64,000 bases of DNA from Nitrosomonadales bacterium (GTDB lineage: Bacteria; Pseudomonadota; Gammaproteobacteria; Burkholderiales; Gallionellaceae), in NCBI GenBank assembly GCA_016716325.1, contig JADJWO010000001.1, positions 248,001 through 312,000 on the forward strand, in the 5' to 3' direction. Of this stretch, positions 1 to 7,093 are shown piece after piece. A program made the translations under genes and the position numbers. Under the pieces are notes generated by a model that did no database searches, was not told where the DNA came from, and was given only the letters and a program-made list of their open reading frames with translations. Each line of letters begins with the position of its first letter. The stretch's first letter is position 1.

Positions 1-26
1 GCCGCGAACTACGATAACTTCAATTG
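1..26. repeat. partial copy of the 3' end of the winged-helix gene
   Basis: Bases 1-8 and 9-26 repeat bases 347-354 and 362-379; the second copy has seven extra bases between the two blocks. The second copy overlaps the end of the winged-helix gene on the minus strand, so bases 27-346 look like material inserted between, or duplicated with, two copies of that gene end. Confidence 0.6.
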
Positions 27-32
27 AAGGTG

Positions 33-56
33 AAAGGTACCGGAGTCAAATTTTTT
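33..56 (+). repeat. GGTACCGGAGTC motif, copy 1 of 7
   Basis: The core AAAGGTACCGGAGTC is followed by a T-rich tract. The same core recurs at 22366-22386 (imperfect), 22503-22523, 26048-26067, 26153-26173 (these four in inverse orientation), 27207-27227 and 27256-27276. It resembles the short repeats associated with RAYT transposases; that link is inferred. Confidence 0.7.
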
Positions 57-91
57 CTATTGATGTTTCCATAATTAATGACATTCGCGCC

Positions 92-175
92 GTCATTCCC
101 GCGCAAGCGGGAATCCAGTGGGTTTAATGAAAATGCATTTTTTTCTTGCTGGATTCCCGCTTGCGCGGGAATGAC
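92..175. repeat. inverted-repeat element with ATTCCC-N8-GGGAAT arms
   Basis: Two perfect 27-bp arms (92-118 and 149-175) face each other around a 30-bp A/T-rich centre. Each arm contains ATTCCC-N8-GGGAAT, the layout of the neisserial dRS3 repeat, so each arm is itself palindromic. A related pair lies at 22146-22212. It is non-coding: the peptide it could encode in frame is the familiar spurious SFPRKRESS / WIPACAGMT product of such repeats. Confidence 0.8.
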
Positions 176-296
176 GCGGTTTATTTCACTCGACTTCATT
201 TCTGATCATCTTGTCCTGATTTATGGAAGGATCAATAACATGAAACGCCAGAAAAATCTGCCGCAATCTAGCAGTGATCATCCTTTATGGGTATAT

Positions 297-320
297 GCCG
301 AAATATCTATGCAATTCGGC
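297..320. repeat. degenerate GCCGAAAT...AATTCGGC palindrome
   Basis: GCCGAA and TTCGGC arms face each other around a short A/T-rich centre. This is a degenerate member of the palindrome family seen at 22275-22306 (perfect) and 63520-63559 (imperfect). Confidence 0.5.
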
Positions 321-361
321 CTAGTCGCCAACATTCCATTCGGTCTGCCGCGAAAACACGA

Positions 362-616
362 CTACGATAACTTCAATTGCGCTTTTGATTTTCTGCCCGG
401 CGACGCGGGAGGCGTGTAGCCGGCAACCCTGTAGATGGTGCGCTCGATCTTTTTGCCCTTGTTGAACTTGATCGAGTGGCACGCCACCACTTCACACCTG
501 GCAGCAAGATCGGCCAATTGCGAACGAACGGAAGCGAGTGGGATGCCTGTGGCTTCTGCGATCTCCGTGTCAAAACGCTCGCCTTGGGTTTTCAGGTATT
601 GAAGGATTTCTTTCAT
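362..616 (-). CDS. small winged-helix DNA-binding protein
   Basis: An 84-residue protein starting MKEILQYLKT. The first 60 residues read as a winged helix-turn-helix: helix 1 (EILQYLKTQGERF), helix 2 (TEIAEATG), recognition helix (LASVRSQLADLAARC) and a wing with basic residues (KFNKGKKIERTIYRV). A basic tail GRKSKAQ follows. This is typical of small ArsR/MarR-like or replication-initiator-like regulators, but I cannot name a family member. It lies about 125 bp beyond the last ATPase gene on the same strand, with no clear own promoter. Its 3' end is partly duplicated at bases 1-26. The fold is inferred from pattern only and its target is unknown. Confidence 0.65.
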   Translation of the reverse strand: MKEILQYLKTQGERFDTEIAEATGIPLASVRSQLADLAARCEVVACHSIKFNKGKKIERTIYRVAGYTPPASPGRKSKAQLKLS

Positions 617-741
617 GAGGTCTGCATGATGACACGCTTCCGGTCGATGTGCCTGATTCGGGCACATTCCACTGCGCATCGCAACTGGCGGGATCGATGA
701 CAGGGTATGTGTGGATGCATGCCTGGAAAGTGTTTTTCCCC

Positions 742-1374
742 CTACTGGACTTCGCTGGTTTCCAACTGTTCGCGCATCACCTTCAACTGGAACTGGGTGT
801 TGCGCTCTTCCTCGGACAACAGCGATTCGATGTGGCGGATGGTGGCCTGGTAGCGCGGGATGACGTTGTACTTGAGCGCGTTGACGCGCTTCTGCGTCTT
901 GCGCTGCTCGGTCAGCAGGCGCCACAACGCGGTTTCCGATTCGCCCAGTTGCGCCAGCAGGGCGGCGATCTCGGTCATGCGGCTGCGCGCCTCGTCGAAG
1001 CTGGCATCGGTCCACATCAGTCCGATCGGCAGGATCGGCGCGCTTTCCACCGACACGCTGGGATATTCCACGCCGATGCTGCTGCGCGGCAGGATGCGCA
1101 CCGTCAGCACCGGCTTGAGTCCGAGCACCGCCTGGCGCAACTGCGTGCTGCCCATGCGCATGTGGGCGATGGCCAGCCAGTGGTAGGCGCCCTTGAGCGC
1201 GCGACTGACGGCGAGACGCTGCTCGCGGTAGTTCTTCAGGCGCTGCTGCACCAGCCGCGTGAGCAGTTCGCGCTTGCGTTCCAGCAGGTCGTGCCCGTGC
1301 TGCAGCGAGATCACCTGGCGGCGCAACGACAGCAGCGTGTTCTTGGTGGGGCGGACTTTGAGCCGGGTCTTCAT
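742..1374 (-). CDS. atpD: V/A-type ATPase subunit D (central stalk)
   Basis: A 210-residue protein starting MKTRLKVRPTKNTLLSL, the conserved N-terminus of the V/A-ATPase D family (about 200-215 residues). D forms the long antiparallel coiled coil of the rotor shaft inside the A3B3 head; the heptad-rich N-terminal (residues 15-70) and C-terminal (150-205) helices fit this. Its ATG overlaps the stop of subunit B (ATGA), so the two are translationally coupled. It is the last gene of the nine-subunit operon that begins at 10399. Confidence 0.93.
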   Translation of the reverse strand: MKTRLKVRPTKNTLLSLRRQVISLQHGHDLLERKRELLTRLVQQRLKNYREQRLAVSRALKGAYHWLAIAHMRMGSTQLRQAVLGLKPVLTVRILPRSSIGVEYPSVSVESAPILPIGLMWTDASFDEARSRMTEIAALLAQLGESETALWRLLTEQRKTQKRVNALKYNVIPRYQATIRHIESLLSEEERNTQFQLKVMREQLETSEVQ

Positions 1375-2768
1375 GGCGTCTTCGCAACGGTGCCTTGCCA
1401 TTGGTGGTATTTGGCCAGGTCGTCAGCGCTGACGCGGGTCAGCGCGTCCGGCGGCAGCAGCGCCAGCAGGTCCCAGGCGAGGTTGAGCGTCTCGACGATG
1501 CTGCGGTCCTCGTCCTCGCCCTGGCCGACGAAGCGGCCCTCGAAGGCCCCGGCGAACGCCAGATAGTCCCGGTCGGTCTCGGACAATTCGTCCGCGCCGA
1601 TGATCGAGGCGAGGTTGCGCACTTCCAGCGCGCGCGCGTAGGACGCGTACAACTGGCTGGCGACACGGGCGTGGTCCTCGCGCGTGAGTTCCTTGCCGAT
1701 GCCGTCCTTCATCAGGCGCGACAGCGACGGCGGGATGTCCACCGGCGGGTAGACGCCGAGGTTGTTCAGCGTGCGGCTCAGCACCAGTTGCCCTTCGGTG
1801 ATGTAGCCGGTGAGGTCGGGGATCGGGTGGGTGATGTCGTCGGACGGCATCGAGACCACCGGCATCATGGTGATCGAGCCGTGCCGTTCGCGGATGCGTC
1901 CGGCGCGTTCATATATTTCCGCAAGGTCGGAATACAGGTAGCCGGGGTAGCCCTTGCGCGCGGGCACGTCGCCCTTGGCGGTGGCGACCTCGCGCAGCGC
2001 CTCGGCGTAGTGCGTCATGTCGGTCATCACCACCAGCACGTGCAGGTCGAGGTCGAACGCGAGGTACTCCGCGACGGTCAGCGCGGCGCGCGGCAGGATC
2101 AGCCGCTCGATCGCCGGTTCGTCGGCGAGGTTGAGGAACATCACCACGTTGCGCAGCACGCCGCTGTCGGAGAACGTCTCGCGGAAGAAATGCGCGTCGC
2201 TGAACGAGATACCCATCGCCGCGAACACCACGGCGAACTGCGATTCCTCGCCGGGCAGCCGTGCCTGCCGCACCACTTGCGCGGCGAGCCGGTTATGCGG
2301 CAGGCCCGAGCCGGAGAAGATCGGCAGCTTCTGTCCGCGCACCAGCGAGTTGAGCCCGTCGATCGCCGAGATGCCGGTCTGGATGAACTCGCGCGGGTAG
2401 GCGCGCGCGGCGGGGTTCACCGGCGCGCCGTTGACGTTGCGCTGCAGGCGCGAGAACAGCGGCGGCCGGTCGTCGCGCGGCTGGCACAGACCGTTGAACA
2501 CGCGCCCGAGGATGTCCGGACTGAGCGGGATCTCGAACGGCTGGTCGAGGAAGCGCACCCAGGTGCGTTCGAGGTCGAGCCCGTCGGTGCCTTCCAGTAC
2601 CTGGATCATGACCGTTTCATTCGAGGTGCGGATCACCTGGCCGTTGCGCCGCCGCCCGCTGTGGTCGAGTACCACCACGCGGTCTCCCAGCGCGACACCG
2701 GGCACGCCGCGCATGAACAGCAACCCGCCGCGCGCCGCCGAAGCCAGACGGTATTCCTTGTCGCTCAT
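1371..2768 (-). CDS. atpB: V/A-type ATPase subunit B (non-catalytic)
   Basis: A 465-residue protein of the non-catalytic B family. In place of a functional Walker A loop it has SGSGLPHNRLA near residue 152, the B-subunit hallmark. TGISAIDGLNSLVRGQK precedes it and the arginine-finger region (SLSRLMKDGIG) follows in the C-terminal half. It alternates with A in the catalytic hexamer. Its start overlaps the end of the upstream repeat/DUF559 frame (ATGA), and its stop overlaps the start of subunit D in the same way. Length is normal. Confidence 0.95.
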   Translation of the reverse strand: MSDKEYRLASAARGGLLFMRGVPGVALGDRVVVLDHSGRRRNGQVIRTSNETVMIQVLEGTDGLDLERTWVRFLDQPFEIPLSPDILGRVFNGLCQPRDDRPPLFSRLQRNVNGAPVNPAARAYPREFIQTGISAIDGLNSLVRGQKLPIFSGSGLPHNRLAAQVVRQARLPGEESQFAVVFAAMGISFSDAHFFRETFSDSGVLRNVVMFLNLADEPAIERLILPRAALTVAEYLAFDLDLHVLVVMTDMTHYAEALREVATAKGDVPARKGYPGYLYSDLAEIYERAGRIRERHGSITMMPVVSMPSDDITHPIPDLTGYITEGQLVLSRTLNNLGVYPPVDIPPSLSRLMKDGIGKELTREDHARVASQLYASYARALEVRNLASIIGADELSETDRDYLAFAGAFEGRFVGQGEDEDRSIVETLNLAWDLLALLPPDALTRVSADDLAKYHQWQGTVAKTP

Positions 2769-3841
2769 GGCGTTATTCCCTCTCCCTGACCCTCTCCCTG
2801 ACCCTCTCCCGCAAGCGGGCGAGGGGACTGAAGCAGGTCATCATACGGTTCATTCTTGAGTTCCCTGCTTGTGCTTGGTGGCATGCTTCTCCCAAACCTT
2901 TCCGCAGAGGCAGGGGAATCAATGACCTCTTCTCCCGCAAGCGGGTGGCGAGGGGAGCCGATGCGGTCCACGCTGGCGAGGTGCGTCACGCCTTCTCCCG
3001 CAGGCGGGCGAGGGGACTGGTTTTTGCTTCCATCCCGTGCAGGATCATCGAATGCCTCTCGTTTTAGCTCCCCTCTCCCCGGGATTGAACATGGCCTTTC
3101 TCGTTCGCCTCCTCTCCCGCTTGCGGGAGAGGATTGAGGAGAGGGTGCCCTTGCGGGAGAGGGGTTGGGGGAGAGGGTAAGCGCACAATGTATTTGCTCC
3201 AACACCTCCTCCATCTGTTGCATCACTTCGTTGTTCCAGAAACGCAGTACCGTATAACCCTGACCGCACAGCCAGTCATCCCGTTGCCGGTCATAGGCCA
3301 TCTGTTCGCCATGTTGGCCACCGTCCAGTTCGATGATCAACCGCCGTTCCATGCATACGAAATCGACAATGTAGCGCCCCATCGGTTTTTGCCGTTTGAA
3401 CTTCAAGTCCATGAAACGATGCGCGCGCAGGTGGTACCACAGTCGCTGCTCGGCATCGGTCTGGTGGGTGCGCAGGGCTTTGGCGTTGGATAGACGCCGC
3501 GCTTTTTTCTCTGACTTGTCTTCCGCAGCCCTCTCCCCCAGCCCCTCTCCCGCAGGCGGGCGAGGGGAGCAAGCGACCCGAAGGGAAGTGACGGTCATGG
3601 GCGCATCTCCCGCAGGCGGGCGAGGGGAGCAAGCGACCCGAAGGGAAGTGACGGTCATGGGCGCATCTCCCGCAGGCGGGCGAGGGGAGCAAGCGACCCG
3701 AAGGGAAGTGACGGTCATGGGCGCATCTCCCGCAAGCGGGCGAGGGGAGCAAGCGACCCGAAGGGAAGTGACGGTCATGGGCGCATCTCCCGCAACCGGG
3801 CGAGGGGAGCTTGATGTGCCGGGTTTTCCGATATGCATCAT
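2765..3841 (-). CDS. repeat-rich open frame with a DUF559 (Vsr-like) domain between ATPase A and B genes
   Basis: A 358-codon frame exactly fills the A-B gap: its ATG overlaps the subunit A stop (TGATG) and its TGA overlaps the subunit B start (ATGA). Residues 1-110 are mostly translated 60-bp repeats (units around SPRPPAGDAPMTVTSLRVAC). Residues about 113-220 form a DUF559 domain with ALRTHQTDAEQRLWYHLR, KFKRQKPMGRYIVDFVC, LIIELDGGQHGEQ and GYTVLRFWNNEV, a family related to very-short-patch-repair endonucleases. Residues about 220-358 are again translated CTCTCCC-type repeats. The DUF559 domain looks intact; whether the repeat-encoded flanks are made is unknown. It may be a hitchhiker in an inserted repeat block. 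A shorter start just before the domain is possible. Confidence 0.55.
   Translation of the reverse strand: MMHIGKPGTSSSPRPVAGDAPMTVTSLRVACSPRPLAGDAPMTVTSLRVACSPRPPAGDAPMTVTSLRVACSPRPPAGDAPMTVTSLRVACSPRPPAGEGLGERAAEDKSEKKARRLSNAKALRTHQTDAEQRLWYHLRAHRFMDLKFKRQKPMGRYIVDFVCMERRLIIELDGGQHGEQMAYDRQRDDWLCGQGYTVLRFWNNEVMQQMEEVLEQIHCALTLSPNPSPARAPSPQSSPASGRGGERERPCSIPGRGELKREAFDDPARDGSKNQSPRPPAGEGVTHLASVDRIGSPRHPLAGEEVIDSPASAERFGRSMPPSTSRELKNEPYDDLLQSPRPLAGEGQGEGQGEGITP
2778..3190. repeat. cluster of CTCTCCCGC-type palindromic repeats
   Basis: At least seven degenerate copies of CTCTCCCGCNNGCGGGNGAGG lie here. Bases about 3070-3182 form a composite unit (ending GGATTGAGGAGAGGG... GAGGGTAAGC) that is repeated at about 14495-14592 inside the TolC-like gene. 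The copies are open in the reading frame that crosses them. Confidence 0.75.
3541..3810. repeat. 60-bp tandem repeat, about 4.5 units
   Basis: Four 60-bp units (3541-3600, 3601-3660, 3661-3720, 3721-3780) differ at only a few positions, and a half unit follows. Each contains one CTCCCGCNNGCGGGCGAGG palindrome followed by AGCAAGCGACCCGAAGGGAA. Since 60 is divisible by three, the array keeps every frame in register. There are no variable spacers, so this is not a CRISPR. Confidence 0.92.
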
Positions 3842-5619
3842 CACGCCCCCTTTCCGTGCTGCGCGTATTCGTTGCGCAGGCGCTCGAATTCGCCGTCGAC
3901 CCGTGCGGTGAAGCCGCGCAGGTCGTCCATCCGGTCGTTGGTGTAGCTGGACTTGAGCCGTTGCGCTTCGGCCAGCAGCGGCAGGCGCAGCAGTTCCTGC
4001 ACCGGCACGCCGTGGTCGAGCAGTTCCAGGCCGTGGCGATAGATGGACAACATCTGGTCGAGCAGCGCGAACTGTTTCTGCGGCGAGCAATAGCTGTCCG
4101 CCGGGTCGAGCGCGCTCTGTTGCAGCACGCCTTCCTTGAACAGCGCGACGCCTTCCAGTGCCCAGCGTTGCTGCGGCGACAGGGCTTCCGGCCCGACCAG
4201 GTTGACGATGCGCGCCAGTTCGTCGGCCTGCGCGAGGATGCCGAGTGCGCTGGCGCGGTGCGCTTCCCAGCGCGGATCGACGTGTTGCGCCCACCAGCCG
4301 CTACAGCTCGCGACATAGCCGGAGAAACTCTCCACCCAGTCCACCGCCGGATAGTGGCGTGCGTCGGCCAGTTCCTTGGACAGCGCCCAGAAGGTCTTGA
4401 CGATCTCCTTGGTGTGGCTGGTGACCGGCTCCGAGAAATCACCGCCGGGCGGAGAGACCGCGCCGATCAGCGTGATCGAGCCGCTGTCGCCGGACAGCGT
4501 GGCGACCCGTCCGGCGCGTTCGTAAAAAGCGGCGAGGCGCGAGGCGAGATAGGCCGGGTAGCCTTCTTCGACCGGCATCTGGCCGAGGCGTCCGGCGACT
4601 TCGCGCAACGCTTCCGCCCAGCGGCTGGTGGAGTCGGCCACCATCACCACGTCGTAGCCCTGGTCGCGGTAATACTCGGCCAGCGTGACGCCGACGTAGA
4701 TCGACGCTTCGCGCGCCACCACCGGCATGTTGGAGGTGTTGGCGACCAGTAGCGTGCGTTCCATCAGCGAGCGCCCGGTGTTGGGGTCGGTGAGCTGCGG
4801 GAAGCTCTCGAGGATGTCCACCAGTTCGTTGCCGCGCTCGCCGCAGCCGACGTAGATCACGATGTCGGCATCGGCCCAGCGCGCGATCTGCTGCTGCACC
4901 ATGGTCTTGCCGGCACCGAACGGGCCGGGTACGGCGGCGCGCCCGCCTTTCACCAGCGGGAAGAAGGTATCGAGGATGCGCTGTCCGGTGAGCAGCGGTG
5001 CCACCGCGTCGTCGCGCCGCTGGTAGGGGCGGGGCGTGCGCACCGGCCAGCGGTGGAACAGTCGCAATTCGCGCGTCGCGCCGTCCCCGGTTCTGATGCG
5101 TGCGATCACGGCCTCCACGGTGATGTCGGCGGCGGCGGAGATCTCCAGCAGCTCGCCGCCCATGCCCGGCGGTACCAGGATGCGGTGCAGGATGCTCGGC
5201 GTTTCCGGTACGGTGCCCAGCACCGCGCCGTCCGCAACGTGCATGCCGGCGTGCAGTTCCGGCAGCGGCTCGAAATGCCATGTCCTGTCGCGGTTCAGCG
5301 GCGGGATGTGCACGCCGCGCGGCACGTAATCGCCATGCTGTTTCGCATATTCCAGCAGGGGGCGCTGCACGCCGTCGAAGATGTTGCCGAGCAGGCCGGG
5401 GCCGAGTTCGACCGACAGCGGGTGGCCGAGGGCGACCACCGGTTCGCCGGGGCGCAGCGATTCGGTGGGCTCATACATCTGCACCAGCGCGTTCCTGCCG
5501 TGGCGCGCGATGACTTCGCCCATCAGGTCGAGCCTGCCGATGCGCACCTGTTCGCCGGTCGGCACATCGGCCAGTTCGACCGTGACCAGCGGCCCGTTGA
5601 TCTCGACGACCTTACCCAC
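3841..5619 (-). CDS. atpA: V/A-type ATPase catalytic subunit A
   Basis: A 592-residue catalytic subunit. The Walker A loop is GPFGAGKT at residues 232-239 (GPFGSGKT is commoner). GCGERGNELVDILESFP and the Walker B region DVVMVADSTSRWAEALREV follow, then a C-terminal helical domain. The family's non-homologous region precedes the P-loop, separating it from F-type beta. The start is GTG (MGKVVEINGP), overlapping subunit E by 8 bp. Its stop overlaps the inserted DUF559 frame. It hydrolyses or synthesises ATP at the A/B interface of the soluble head. Confidence 0.96.
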   Translation of the reverse strand: MGKVVEINGPLVTVELADVPTGEQVRIGRLDLMGEVIARHGRNALVQMYEPTESLRPGEPVVALGHPLSVELGPGLLGNIFDGVQRPLLEYAKQHGDYVPRGVHIPPLNRDRTWHFEPLPELHAGMHVADGAVLGTVPETPSILHRILVPPGMGGELLEISAAADITVEAVIARIRTGDGATRELRLFHRWPVRTPRPYQRRDDAVAPLLTGQRILDTFFPLVKGGRAAVPGPFGAGKTMVQQQIARWADADIVIYVGCGERGNELVDILESFPQLTDPNTGRSLMERTLLVANTSNMPVVAREASIYVGVTLAEYYRDQGYDVVMVADSTSRWAEALREVAGRLGQMPVEEGYPAYLASRLAAFYERAGRVATLSGDSGSITLIGAVSPPGGDFSEPVTSHTKEIVKTFWALSKELADARHYPAVDWVESFSGYVASCSGWWAQHVDPRWEAHRASALGILAQADELARIVNLVGPEALSPQQRWALEGVALFKEGVLQQSALDPADSYCSPQKQFALLDQMLSIYRHGLELLDHGVPVQELLRLPLLAEAQRLKSSYTNDRMDDLRGFTARVDGEFERLRNEYAQHGKGA

Positions 5620-6247
5620 CGGGAGGCTCCTCCGGGATCAGCCGGTCGGCCACGGTGCGCTGCAATCGCTCGCCCAGTCTTTCCATGCGTCCCTCAAAAG
5701 TATTGTCGAGGCGGATGTCGCCATCCATGCTGGCGATCAGTACGCCGCCCATGCGATCCATCGCCTGGTCGGACAGTTGCAGGTCCTTGTCCGGCGCCAG
5801 CTGGCGCGCCAGTGTCGGCCATTCGCGCCGCAACAGCGCCAGGTCGCGTGCATTCGCCTGCACCAGCAGCGCGTCGCGCTCGATCGAGGCGGCGCCCTCG
5901 GCGATCCAGCCGCGCAGCAGCGACAGGTAAGCCGGCTCGTCCTGTGCCAGTTGCGCGATGCGTGCAGGCAGGGCGGCGAGTATGTCATTGACCATGCCCC
6001 AGCGCAGCCGGTCGAGCTCGGCGCGCAGGTTGAGTTCGGCGGCCTGCACGTGTTGCTGGTAGATGCGCTCGGCATGCGCCTTGGCCGACAGCACCTCGCG
6101 CTCTTCCTCGATGTGCAGGCGCTGGTTGGTCTCGGCCAATATCCGCTCGCGCGCATTGTGACCGCCGGCGATATATTCGTCGGCGAGCTTCTGCGCGCGT
6201 GTCAGCAATGCCGCTTCCAGACTGCCGACCTGGGTCGCGTCGCTCAT
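5612..6247 (-). CDS. atpE: V/A-type ATPase subunit E (peripheral stalk)
   Basis: A 211-residue protein. The N-terminal two thirds is a charged, Ala/Glu/Arg-rich helix (ALLTRAQKLADEYIAGG, ETNQRLHIEEEREVLSAKAHAERIYQQ), and a globular C-terminus carries GGVLIASMDGDIRLDNTFEGRMERL, the E-subunit signature that binds the top of the head. With the small 109-residue coiled-coil protein it would form the peripheral stalk. Its start overlaps the stop of subunit F (ATGA); it overlaps subunit A by 8 bp. Confidence 0.88.
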   Translation of the reverse strand: MSDATQVGSLEAALLTRAQKLADEYIAGGHNARERILAETNQRLHIEEEREVLSAKAHAERIYQQHVQAAELNLRAELDRLRWGMVNDILAALPARIAQLAQDEPAYLSLLRGWIAEGAASIERDALLVQANARDLALLRREWPTLARQLAPDKDLQLSDQAMDRMGGVLIASMDGDIRLDNTFEGRMERLGERLQRTVADRLIPEEPPGG

Positions 6248-6621
6248 TCCGGAACCTCCAGTGCCGAGGCGCCGAGCACGTTCTGCACCAGGCTCTCGAC
6301 GCGCGAATGGTAGCTGGCGGATTGCAGGATCTCGGGGATCTCGGTGATGATGATGCGGCCGCCTTCGCTCTGCGCGCGCAGCAGGTTGCGGCCGGGATCC
6401 TGCGCCAGCGCCTGTTCGATCACCACCAGCGCCGCCTGCTGCTCGTGCAGCAATTCGTGGAACAGTCCTTCCACGGCCTCCGGCGTCGGGTCGGGCCAGG
6501 TCTCGAAGCCGATCAACTCGAATCCTTCCATCAGCGCCGCACTGCCCAGCGCGATCAGGCGCGCCGGGGCGGTCAAGGTGGGCTGCCGGCGTTCGTCGCC
6601 GGCATGTCGCAGGTCGTTCAT
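6244..6621 (-). CDS. atpF: V/A-type ATPase subunit F (rotor)
   Basis: A 125-residue protein. The N-terminal part resembles the subunit F Rossmann-like fold: RLIALGSAALMEGFELIGFET, then LLHEQQAALVVIEQAL and GRIIITEIPEIL. Subunit F sits with D in the central stalk and has a regulatory role. It is coupled by ATGA overlaps to subunit K upstream and E downstream. The family is poorly conserved, so part of the assignment rests on operon position. Confidence 0.82.
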   Translation of the reverse strand: MNDLRHAGDERRQPTLTAPARLIALGSAALMEGFELIGFETWPDPTPEAVEGLFHELLHEQQAALVVIEQALAQDPGRNLLRAQSEGGRIIITEIPEILQSASYHSRVESLVQNVLGASALEVPE

Positions 6622-7064
6622 GCGATCTTGCCCAGCAGCAGGATGGTGACGACCAGGCCATAGATCGCGATGCCTTCCGCGAGGCCCAGATAGATCAGCG
6701 TGCGTCCGAACATCTCCGGTTTTTCCGAGATGATTGCCAGCGATGCCGCGCCGACCGGGCCCACCGCGAGCCCGGCGCCGAACGCCGCCAGGCCGGTCGG
6801 CAGTCCCGCGCCCAGCAGCGCCAGTCCCAGCCCGGTGGAGATCTCGCCATGTGCGCTGGCGGCTTCCTGTGCCAGTGCGGTGTCGATCCCGATGGCCAGC
6901 AATGCCAGGCTGGCGCCGGCGAACACCAGAATGTTGCTGGCCAGCGTGCCTTTCCACCATTTGCGCGCGCGCGCGCCGTCCGCCATCGGACGGAGTTCCA
7001 TATAGGCGCCCAGCCCGAAGGTGCCGATCAGGTTTAATGCGATTATCGCGATGAGCCAGTTCAT
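6618..7064 (-). CDS. atpK: V/A-type ATPase membrane rotor subunit K (proteolipid)
   Basis: A 148-residue hydrophobic protein with an N-terminal membrane segment (LIAIIALNLIGTFGLGAYM), a second (NILVFAGASLALLAIGI) and the classic c-ring hairpin GLPTGLAAFGAGLAVGPVG / LGLAEGIAIYGLVVTILLL. The ion-binding carboxylate is Glu130 in LAEGIAIYGLV. I cannot decide from sequence whether the ion is H+ or Na+. ATGA overlap with subunit F. Confidence 0.92.
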   Translation of the reverse strand: MNWLIAIIALNLIGTFGLGAYMELRPMADGARARKWWKGTLASNILVFAGASLALLAIGIDTALAQEAASAHGEISTGLGLALLGAGLPTGLAAFGAGLAVGPVGAASLAIISEKPEMFGRTLIYLGLAEGIAIYGLVVTILLLGKIA

Positions 7065-7093
7065 GGTTGCTCCTTTCCTGTTTTAATTATCCA

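Noticed and set aside
78..419. 113-codon open frame at the left end (SFPRKRESS ... WIPACAGMT)
   Set aside because: It is the translation of the inverted-repeat element 92-175, a well-known spurious product; it has no ribosome-binding site and runs into the winged-helix gene on the other strand.
1395..2789. 464-codon open frame opposite the ATPase B gene
   Set aside because: High-GC shadow of a clearly conserved gene on the minus strand; its composition (Arg/Val/Gly/His-rich, no motifs) is typical of antisense frames. The same applies to other long frames opposite the efflux, helicase, htpG and infB genes.
3541..3810. Possible CRISPR array
   Set aside because: The 60-bp units are repeated in full with no variable spacers and no cas genes are near.
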